A DNA stretch of 21,412 nt from JBLMZH01 sp050258715. GTDB taxonomy: Bacteria > Patescibacteriota > Doudnabacteria > UBA920 > O2-02-FULL-48-8. Below, one piece after another: positions 7,303-12,295 of the stretch (position 1 is its first letter; the number at the start of each line of letters is the position of its first letter). Below the pieces are notes generated by a model. That model had not been told where the DNA came from. It worked only from the letters and a program-made list of their open reading frames with translations, and searched no databases. A program made the position numbers and the translations under genes. The DNA lies in the NCBI GenBank assembly GCA_050258715.1, contig JBLMZH010000012.1:1-21412 (forward strand). The letters run 5' to 3'.

Positions 7303-7662
7303 TTATTTTGCCAGATTGCCGAGCTTGTCGGCGAGGTCCGCCATTGAAACGTAGGCGATAAATTTTTTGGTCACTGAGTTTAGAGAACGCGTCATCTTAA
7401 GGCCGGTTCGAAAGCAGCAAACGATCGGGATCCCGTAAGCATTGGCCCAGCCAAGTTCAATCCCGACCCCGGTTGAGGGCTCTGACATCTCAGCCAGCAC
7501 CAGGTCGCATTTTTTGCTGGCAAACAGTGCCCTGCTGTTGTAGGGATCATCGGAAATCTCGTGGGGAAAAACAAAATTAAACTGAGGAAGCAATTCTTTC
7601 AGAGGCTGATAGAAGTCCTGCTTATAATCCCCGATGGTTTTGTGGCTGAAATATATCGTCAT
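7303..7662 (-). CDS. DNPH1/RCL-like 2'-deoxynucleoside 5'-phosphate N-hydrolase
   Basis: The protein has 119 residues and belongs to the nucleoside 2-deoxyribosyltransferase superfamily. The central segment CDLVLAEMSEPSTGVGIELG (52-71) closely resembles the DNPH1/RCL sequence around ADVVVAEVTQPSLGVGYELG, recalled from memory. By that match Glu69 is the likely nucleophile, Asp53 the partner acid, Tyr4 the N-terminal tyrosine, and Ser94/Ser96 are near the phosphate-binding serine. DNPH1 enzymes cut the N-glycosidic bond of deoxynucleoside monophosphates, including 5-hydroxymethyl-dUMP. The start at 7662 overlaps the Nudix stop as ATGA, so translation is coupled; a longer frame to 7716 would lie inside the Nudix gene. 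It is slightly shorter than animal DNPH1. A transferase rather than hydrolase activity cannot be excluded. Confidence 0.78.
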   Translation of the reverse strand: MTIYFSHKTIGDYKQDFYQPLKELLPQFNFVFPHEISDDPYNSRALFASKKCDLVLAEMSEPSTGVGIELGWANAYGIPIVCCFRTGLKMTRSLNSVTKKFIAYVSMADLADKLGNLAK

Positions 7663-8078
7663 TTTGCTCCCAGATAATTTAAGGCTTGCTCCAGAAGGTA
7701 ATTGTTGTTGGCCCAAAGTTTCGTTCTTTTTGCTTCGTTAATGTCCATCCAAAAGGGCTGTTCGTCGTCCGAGTTTCTCAAGAGTTCTCCTTTGCACTCG
7801 TCGGTTACGAACACTTTGAAGGAAAATTCAATCGGCCCGTCTTTGCGGATAATTTGATCTTCGACGTAGTTGTTCGGGAATTCGCTGAGCTTTCCGGCAA
7901 CCAGCCCGGTTTCTTCTGTAAATTCCCTTCTCGCCGCCTGTTCTTCCGTTTCTCCGTCTTCGATATGGCCGCCTGGAATTGCGATCGTTCCGTCAAGGTG
8001 CAGGGATTTTTTTCCGGGCCTGACCATCAAGACCCTGTTTCCATTTATGCAAATTATTCCGGCTCCGCGTTTGATCAT
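7659..8078 (-). CDS. Nudix hydrolase
   Basis: The protein has 139 residues with a full Nudix box in the middle, GHIEDGETEEQAARREFTEE followed by TGL, matching GX5EX7REUXEEXGU with all catalytic glutamates. Nudix enzymes split nucleoside diphosphates linked to another group, such as dNTPs or oxidised nucleotides. The N-terminus MIKRGAGIICINGNRVLMVRPG is the usual first beta strands. The substrate cannot be read from the sequence. Position between the ThyA homologue and the DNPH1-like gene, with an ATGA overlap to the latter, suggests a (d)NTP pyrophosphatase feeding a nucleoside monophosphate to the next enzyme; this is inference. It ends in TGA and starts 9 bases after the upstream stop, without a clear ribosome binding site. 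Confidence 0.88.
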   Translation of the reverse strand: MIKRGAGIICINGNRVLMVRPGKKSLHLDGTIAIPGGHIEDGETEEQAARREFTEETGLVAGKLSEFPNNYVEDQIIRKDGPIEFSFKVFVTDECKGELLRNSDDEQPFWMDINEAKRTKLWANNNYLLEQALNYLGAK

Positions 8079-8087
8079 ATCTAGGAA

Positions 8088-9074
8088 TTAAAATCCGCCG
8101 ATGTTGGCGATCTCGGCTTTGATCGCCGGGTGCGACTGATAATTTTCAAACGTAATATCTTCAAACTTGAAATCGTCGATATTTTTAATCGCAGGATTTA
8201 GTTTGACTGCCGGAAACGGTTTTGGTTCGCGCGAAAGCTGCAGCTTGACTTGGTCAAAATGGTTGGAGTAAATATGGACATCGCCGAAGAAATGAACGAA
8301 CTCCCCCGCTTCAATTCCTGTTACTTGCGAAACCATTTTGAGAAGCAGGGCGTAGCTGGTGATGTTGAACGGCACTCCCAAGAACGAATCAGCGCTCCTT
8401 TGAAAAAGTCCGAGGTTGAGCTTGTTGTTGACGACGGCAAACTGGAAGGTTGTGTGGCAAAACGGCGGGACTTCATTGGCGTTTCCCGTAGAGGCCATGG
8501 CGTAGATGTAGTCAGGGTTCCAAGCTGAGACCACATAAGATTTGCGATACGGTTTTGACTTGAGTCCTTCGATCACCCAGCCGAGCTGGTCAATGAGGTG
8601 GCCGTCGGAGCCGGGCCAGCGCCGCCACATTTTGCCGTAAACCATAATCAGATCGCCCCAGTTTTTTACGAATTCGGAATCGGCGGGCTCGGCCTTTAAT
8701 TTGGCAATGAATTCATCCTGCAGCAGATCGGGGTGCTGGCCGGCCAGGGCAGCTTTATGGAATCTCTTCCAAGCCCATTCGTCCCAGATGTGCACATCAT
8801 TGTCGACCAAGTACTTGATATTGGTGCTTCCAGACAGAAACCAGATTAGTTCGTGGATGATGCCACGCGTAAAAACTTTTTTGGTCGTGAGCACTGGGAA
8901 GCCTTGGCTTAGGTCAAACCTGATCATCCGACCGAACACTGAACGGATAAACGGCGGCTGCTCCCCTTTCAGCTTGTATTGTTCCAAAATTTCAGGCGTA
9001 AAGAACAAGGGCTTGTCCGAGCCATTGTCGAGGATATCTTTCAGTAAGTTGAGGTATTGGTGTTCGGGGTGCAT
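8088..9074 (-). CDS. thyA: Thymidylate synthase homologue (ThyA family) with altered phosphate-binding residues
   Basis: ThyA converts dUMP to dTMP using methylene-tetrahydrofolate. This protein has 328 residues, longer than E. coli (264) because of an insert around residues 103-140. Retained: HELIWFL (E. coli Glu58 region), HIWDEW (Trp80), VYGKMWR, catalytic Cys206, QRSADSFLGVPFNI (Arg166, Asp169 and Asn177 equivalents) and GDVHIYSNH (His207/Tyr209). Changed: the nearly universal DRTGTGT loop holding Arg21 is replaced by GEQPPFIR, the Arg126-Arg127 pair aligns with Lys178-Ser179, the Pro before Cys is Phe205, and the C-terminus runs a few residues past the usual end. The uracil-recognising Asn is kept, so a dUMP-like substrate is still likely. 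The nearby folA supports thymidylate synthesis. The comparison is from memory of the E. coli sequence. Confidence 0.9.
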   Translation of the reverse strand: MHPEHQYLNLLKDILDNGSDKPLFFTPEILEQYKLKGEQPPFIRSVFGRMIRFDLSQGFPVLTTKKVFTRGIIHELIWFLSGSTNIKYLVDNDVHIWDEWAWKRFHKAALAGQHPDLLQDEFIAKLKAEPADSEFVKNWGDLIMVYGKMWRRWPGSDGHLIDQLGWVIEGLKSKPYRKSYVVSAWNPDYIYAMASTGNANEVPPFCHTTFQFAVVNNKLNLGLFQRSADSFLGVPFNITSYALLLKMVSQVTGIEAGEFVHFFGDVHIYSNHFDQVKLQLSREPKPFPAVKLNPAIKNIDDFKFEDITFENYQSHPAIKAEIANIGGF

Positions 9075-9165
9075 GGGTAAGATTGAAGATTGAATATTGA
9101 GGATTGAAAATTAATTTGTATTCCTTAATCTTTAATTAAATTTCCAATATTAAATCTTTAATTCT
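9075..9165. repeat. AT-rich spacer with GATTGA repeats and an inverted repeat
   Basis: The gap between the CYTH gene and thyA starts with tandem GATTGA units (9081-9117). It contains an inverted repeat of 14 bases with one mismatch: AAGATTGAATATTG (9086-9099) against 9145-9158. The 18-base string 9081-9098 recurs exactly at 11784-11801, in another intergenic gap. No ribosome binding site or promoter is obvious. It may be a species-specific intergenic repeat family able to form hairpins in the transcript. Confidence 0.7.
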
Positions 9166-9840
9166 TCAATAAATTACAAACGTCTTTTCGGTCCCGTAGT
9201 AATCCTGCCAGTTTTTATTATAGTGGTCGAACATGCGCGCCAGCCTGTCTTGGGGCAATTCTTCAACTCCAAGATCCTGCATGTGCTTGCGAATTTTGTC
9301 CTTTGTCGTTTCCGTCTTCGAAGGATCGCTTTCCACGACTTCAAATTCGGCCAAATAGCCGTAACCCGCGTTTCGATCAATGCTGACGTTCATGCCCTTA
9401 TACAGATATTCGCTGCGTTCCCTGGACCATTTAGCCTGGTAGCCAAATCCGGCATCCAACAGAATCCGGTCCAGTTCGTCCAATGTGAGCGGCAGTTCGG
9501 ATTCAATTTCGAGCCTGGCTGTGCCGTTGTCCGAGGACGTGTCGTCTATCGCCATCTTGATGACGAGGATGGTTTTGTCGTCAGCCAGGCGGCTTCTCAG
9601 CGAATGCTGCTTGATCTTTCCGATCGAATCTCTTAGCCGCATAAGCTTATCGCCCGGCAAGTGAGGAGCGATTTTTTCTGACAGGGTCTTGAGCTGTCCG
9701 CCTTCAAAATAGTGGTTTAACTGCCGGTGGCTGCCGCGGTGCTTGAAACTCGGATCCATTGCCCGCATTTTTTGCTCCAGCTGCAAGGCATGGTCCTTTC
9801 CATTAAGCAAGCTTTTGATTTCTATCTCGTATGTCTCCAT
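9166..9840 (-). CDS. CYTH-domain (triphosphate tunnel) protein
   Basis: The protein has 224 residues. The N-terminal EIEIK (5-9) is the ExExK signature of CYTH/triphosphate tunnel metalloenzymes. Further tunnel residues are present in order: RLR (68-70), LVIK (92-95), LEIESE (110-115), R140/R142, a YKGMNVSIDR strand (Asp155) and YLAEFEVVE (162-170). Known family members are thiamine triphosphatases, inorganic triphosphatases and class IV adenylate cyclases. None of these can be chosen from sequence alone. The start has a good ribosome binding site (AGGGGAG) 13 bases after the dcd stop, so it is co-translated with the deoxynucleotide genes, which hints at a nucleotide or triphosphate substrate. 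It ends in TGA. The family call is firm; the substrate is unknown. Confidence 0.85.
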   Translation of the reverse strand: METYEIEIKSLLNGKDHALQLEQKMRAMDPSFKHRGSHRQLNHYFEGGQLKTLSEKIAPHLPGDKLMRLRDSIGKIKQHSLRSRLADDKTILVIKMAIDDTSSDNGTARLEIESELPLTLDELDRILLDAGFGYQAKWSRERSEYLYKGMNVSIDRNAGYGYLAEFEVVESDPSKTETTKDKIRKHMQDLGVEELPQDRLARMFDHYNKNWQDYYGTEKTFVIY

Positions 9841-9853
9841 TTGTTGTGCTCCC

Positions 9854-10417
9854 CTAATTCCAATTGCCGCGCGAAGCCACTGTTTTGTCCTGGTTTTTGT
9901 AAACCTCGTCTTTGCGCTCGGTGTAGCCTATGGTTTTGGAGGTTATCTCCTCGAAGATCATCTGACAAATTCTGATTTCTGGATAGAGCGCGATTGGAAG
10001 AACTCCGATGTTGGTGATTTCCAGAACCAAATTCCCCTTCCAGCCCGGATCGAATTTGCCCGCCGTCGAATGCACGACTAGCCCCAGCCTGCCCAAAGAC
10101 GATTTTCCTTCGAGCCGCCCGGCCAGATCGTTGGGCAATTCCAAAACTTCCAAAGTCGAGGCTAAAATGAATTCGTTCGGATGGATGATAAACTTGTCTT
10201 CGTTCTCTTTGTGGACCTCTTGGGTAATATGTTGGAAGCTTTCGGGGTCTTTGAGATCCACGTACGGATGCGCCGTTCTGGTAAAGATCAAAAAATCGTG
10301 GCCTAAGCGGAAGTCGAGCGACACCGGCCCCAGCGATTTTTCCAAATCCGGCAAGGGGTCGACCTTGATTTTTCCGCTTTTTAAGCAAGCCTTGATGTCA
10401 TTATCTGATAAGATCAT
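9854..10417 (-). CDS. dcd: dCTP deaminase, possibly dUMP-forming
   Basis: It deaminates dCTP to dUTP, the source of dUMP for thymidylate synthesis. The protein has 187 residues. The active-site block is GRLEGKSSLGRLGLVVHSTAG (100-120) followed by FDPGWKGNLVLEITN, with Glu133 as catalytic acid and Ser/Arg at 106-110 for the triphosphate. The HSTAG form resembles the bifunctional dCTP deaminase/dUTPase of M. tuberculosis more than the HVTAH form of E. coli, so direct dUMP production is possible. No separate dut gene is in the window. The start at 10417 has no ribosome binding site and is preceded by a small hairpin. It is the first gene of the nucleotide cluster, after a terminator. It stops with TAG. 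Confidence 0.94.
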   Translation of the reverse strand: MILSDNDIKACLKSGKIKVDPLPDLEKSLGPVSLDFRLGHDFLIFTRTAHPYVDLKDPESFQHITQEVHKENEDKFIIHPNEFILASTLEVLELPNDLAGRLEGKSSLGRLGLVVHSTAGKFDPGWKGNLVLEITNIGVLPIALYPEIRICQMIFEEITSKTIGYTERKDEVYKNQDKTVASRGNWN

Positions 10418-10424
10418 AAATTTT

Positions 10425-10441
10425 GGTTATTACTAGTAACC
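10425..10441 (-). promoter_or_regulatory. Hairpin just upstream of the dcd start
   Basis: GGTTACTAGTAATAACC in transcript order forms a 5-bp stem with a 7-base loop, and contains the palindrome TTACTAGTAA. It ends 7 bases before the ATG, where a ribosome binding site would normally lie, and none is present. It could be a translational control element or a DNA operator. Confidence 0.4.
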
Positions 10442-10504
10442 TCTGAGAAATTAATTTTGATGGCGAAATTGCAAACCAAAAGTGATTTTTCAGATGTTAG
10501 TTAA

Positions 10505-10510
10505 ATTTTA
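10505..10510 (-). promoter_or_regulatory. Possible extended -10 promoter for the dcd cluster
   Basis: TGTTAAAAT on the minus strand (TAAAAT at 10505-10510, TG one base before it) is an extended -10 box in the only sizeable gap upstream of dcd, just after the rplA terminator. The -35 region is poor (TGGCTT at 16 bases). A promoter is expected here because the cluster begins after a terminator. The leader would be about 85 bases. Confidence 0.4.
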
Positions 10511-10530
10511 ACAGCTTTATTTCGATAAGC

Positions 10531-10575
10531 CAAACAAAATCCCGCGCCTCAAGCGTTCTGCTTTTGGTGCGGGAT
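10531..10575 (-). terminator. Intrinsic terminator after rplA
   Basis: In transcript order, ATCCCGC (10575-10569) pairs with GCGGGAT (10545-10539). The long loop holds an inner stem AAGC/GCTT. The outer stem is followed by TTTTGTTTGG. It lies 7 bases after the rplA stop and closes the secE-to-rplA operon, so rplJ/rplL are not co-transcribed. Confidence 0.8.
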
Positions 10576-10581
10576 GAAACC

Positions 10582-11256
10582 TCAGATTTTGACCTTGATC
10601 CCAGGGCCCATTGTGGCGTTGAGGCTGGCAGAAAGGACATATTCCTGCTTCAGTCCGGCGGGCTTGGTGGCGGTCAAAGCGTTAACAAAAGTCTTTAGGT
10701 TGGCTTCCAGCTGCTCCTCGGGAAATTCCGCCTTGCCGATGATCAGATGGACATTGCCCGAATCGTCGTTCTTAAACTCGGTGCGGCCGGCGGAAAATTC
10801 TTTGACGACCTTGCCGATGTCGTTGGTCACCGTGCCGGTCTTCGGGTTCGGCATCAATCCTTTCGGGCCGAGGGTTTTGGCGATGGCTCCAAGTTTCGGC
10901 ATCATGGCGGGCTCGGCAACGGCGATGTCAAAATCGATTTTGCCGGTTTCTTTGATCCTTTTGATGAGGTCTTCGCCGCCGACAATGGCGGCCCCGGCTG
11001 CTTCCGCTTCTTTTTCCTTGGCTGAAGTCACGAAAGCGGCGATCTTTTTGACCTTGCCTGTCCCGAACGGAAAGATGACTGTGCCTCGGACAATCTGGTC
11101 CGATTTCTTGGGATCAATTCCCAGTCGCAAGTGGATCTCGATATTGCCCTTAAACTTTGTGGTCGAAGTGCGTTTGGCCAGAGCCAGCCCTTCGGAAGTG
11201 CTGTAGATTTTGGCGGCATCCACTTCTTTTTTGGCCGCGTCGATTCGTTTTCCCAT
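10582..11256 (-). CDS. rplA: 50S ribosomal protein L1
   Basis: L1 forms the mobile stalk near the E site of the ribosome and in many bacteria represses its own operon by binding the mRNA. The protein has 224 residues, normal length. The family signature is clear: AVAEPAMMPKLGAIAKTLGPKGLMPNPKTGTV (about 105-136; shown here only as motif), plus GTVIFPFGTGK. The start at 11256 is chosen for a perfect AAAGGAG ribosome binding site 5 bases upstream; an in-frame start 10 codons earlier lacks support. It stops with TGA just before a terminator. The 140-base leader holds a long RNA helix. L1 is reported absent from some Parcubacteria, so its presence is informative. Confidence 0.96.
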   Translation of the reverse strand: MGKRIDAAKKEVDAAKIYSTSEGLALAKRTSTTKFKGNIEIHLRLGIDPKKSDQIVRGTVIFPFGTGKVKKIAAFVTSAKEKEAEAAGAAIVGGEDLIKRIKETGKIDFDIAVAEPAMMPKLGAIAKTLGPKGLMPNPKTGTVTNDIGKVVKEFSAGRTEFKNDDSGNVHLIIGKAEFPEEQLEANLKTFVNALTATKPAGLKQEYVLSASLNATMGPGIKVKI

Positions 11257-11278
11257 GATACTCCTTTGTGGTACAAGC

Positions 11279-11374
11279 CCCCTCACCTTTTATACACAAC
11301 TTTATGCGTTATCTTCTGATTTTATAAAATCGAGTAATGATTCTATAAATATTTTGCGTACAAAAGGTGAGGGG
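11279..11374 (-). promoter_or_regulatory. 21-bp helix in the rplA leader
   Basis: Bases 11279-11299 pair with 11354-11374 over 21 positions when read as minus-strand RNA. Nineteen pairs are Watson-Crick; two (11292-11361 and 11296-11357) are G-U in the minus transcript but A-C mismatches in the plus strand, which marks the minus strand as the structured one. The 54-base loop contains a perfect palindrome GATTTTATAAAATC (11318-11331). A short GUGG/CCAC pair (11377-11380 with 11268-11271) can extend the structure across an asymmetric internal loop. The rplA ribosome binding site lies just downstream. No U tract follows, so it is not a terminator. A regulatory leader, perhaps for L1 autoregulation, is the likely reading. 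Confidence 0.65.
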
Positions 11375-11396
11375 TCCCACTATAATAAATTCTAAA

Positions 11397-11768
11397 TTAC
11401 GAAACCGTTCCTTCGATCCGGTTCTCTTTCTGGATTTTTTTCCAGTGAAAGAGGAAGACTGGAATTCCCACGATCATCATTGCGACAGCTGTCGACGCCT
11501 GGCGCTCGCGGTTGCTCTGGCGGCTGATTCTGTCCTGCTGTTCGCACTGGGCTTGCTGTTGAGCCTGTTCCCCAGCGCTAAGAGCATTCGTATCGCCCGG
11601 AACCTTTGCGGAGATGTAGGCGCAGGAGGAATAAGTGTCGGCGTTCTTGAAGACCCAGGCCTTAAGGCCCAAATCCACCAGCTGGACGCCGCTTATGATC
11701 ATGAGTATCAGCCCGAGTGCTGCAAAGACGTAGAGGTAAATTTTTCGCAGGGAAAAGTTGAGAGCCAT
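11397..11768 (-). CDS. DUF5671-like two-helix membrane protein
   Basis: The protein has 123 residues. It has one long hydrophobic segment near the N-terminus (about 9-35) and a second near the C-terminus (about 91-108) ending in FLFHWKKIQKENR. Between them is a polar Gln/Ser-rich loop with Cys49 and Cys75, likely on one side of the membrane. The layout and the closing 'HW..' motif resemble DUF5671 proteins common in CPR genomes; this is recalled, not searched. It sits between rplK and rplA, an unusual place, and is in the same direction. No ribosome binding site is seen before the ATG. A role cannot be assigned. Confidence 0.75.
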   Translation of the reverse strand: MALNFSLRKIYLYVFAALGLILMIISGVQLVDLGLKAWVFKNADTYSSCAYISAKVPGDTNALSAGEQAQQQAQCEQQDRISRQSNRERQASTAVAMMIVGIPVFLFHWKKIQKENRIEGTVS

Positions 11769-11783
11769 AATATTATGATTACG

Positions 11784-11814
11784 GATTGAAGATTGAATAT
11801 TTAAAATTCAATCT
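11784..11814. repeat. Intergenic repeat copy with 9-bp hairpin between rplK and the DUF5671-like gene
   Basis: The 18 bases at 11784-11801 are identical to 9081-9098. Here they form a hairpin with the following bases: AGATTGAAT (11790-11798) pairs with ATTCAATCT (11806-11814), loop of 7. There is no U tract in the minus direction, so it is not a clear terminator. It begins 3 bases after the rplK stop in transcript order. Confidence 0.65.
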
Positions 11815-11817
11815 GGT

Positions 11818-12240
11818 TTATTTAATTTCGACTCCCATTGAGCGGGCGGTCCCTGCCACGATCTTTTCCGCGGCTTCCATCGTATCGGCGTTGAGGTCCG
11901 GCATCTTTTGTTCCGCGATCTCTTTCAGCTGTTTCTTGGTAATGGATCCGACCTTGTTCTTTAAGGGATTGGCAGAACCTTTTTCGAGCCCGGCAGCTTT
12001 GCGGATCAGCACTGATGCCGGCGGGGTCTTTAGGATGAATGTGAACGAGCGGTCCTCAAAGATGGTGATCTCAGCCGGGACAATGGTGTCGCCCATGGGC
12101 GCTGTCCGGGAGTTGAAATCCTTGGTGAACTGGGCAATGTTGATGCCGTGGGGGCCCAATGCGGTCCCGACTGGAGGCGCCGGGGTTGCTTTTCCGGCCG
12201 GCAGCTGGATCTTGACGATCGACTTGATTTTCTTGGCCAT
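11818..12240 (-). CDS. rplK: 50S ribosomal protein L11
   Basis: L11 is part of the GTPase-associated centre that contacts elongation factors. The protein has 140 residues, normal length. It opens with MAKKIKSIVKIQLPAGKATP and PPVGTALGPHGINI, the flexible proline-rich N-terminal domain, followed by the RNA-binding C-terminal domain (SANPLKNKVGSITKKQL, then ADTMEAAEKIVAGTARSMG). The start at 12240 is chosen by family length; a TTG at 12282 would add 14 residues unlike L11. No clear ribosome binding site is present, and the 55-base gap upstream can fold into a hairpin. It follows the slipin gene instead of nusG. Confidence 0.96.
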   Translation of the reverse strand: MAKKIKSIVKIQLPAGKATPAPPVGTALGPHGINIAQFTKDFNSRTAPMGDTIVPAEITIFEDRSFTFILKTPPASVLIRKAAGLEKGSANPLKNKVGSITKKQLKEIAEQKMPDLNADTMEAAEKIVAGTARSMGVEIK

Positions 12241-12258
12241 AGGGTAAATCTGACTTAC

Positions 12259-12290
12259 ACCGAGCGGATTGTAGAAGCCCAATCGCTCTG
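12259..12290 (-). promoter_or_regulatory. Hairpin in the rplK leader
   Basis: In transcript order GAGCGATTG pairs with CAATCCGCTC with one bulged C (5 bp plus 4 bp, 8-base loop). It fills the short gap between the slipin stop and the rplK start, where no ribosome binding site is visible. A regulatory role in L11/L1 expression is possible but unproven. Confidence 0.35.
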
Positions 12291-12295
12291 TTTAA

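Noticed and set aside
11279..11374. Inverted repeat as an insertion-sequence end or terminator
   Set aside because: There is no transposase, no target-site duplication was seen, and no U tract follows; wobble pairing favours a leader RNA.
12241..12282. TTG start giving a 14-residue extension of L11
   Set aside because: L11 begins at MAKK; the extension covers a leader hairpin and has no family support.
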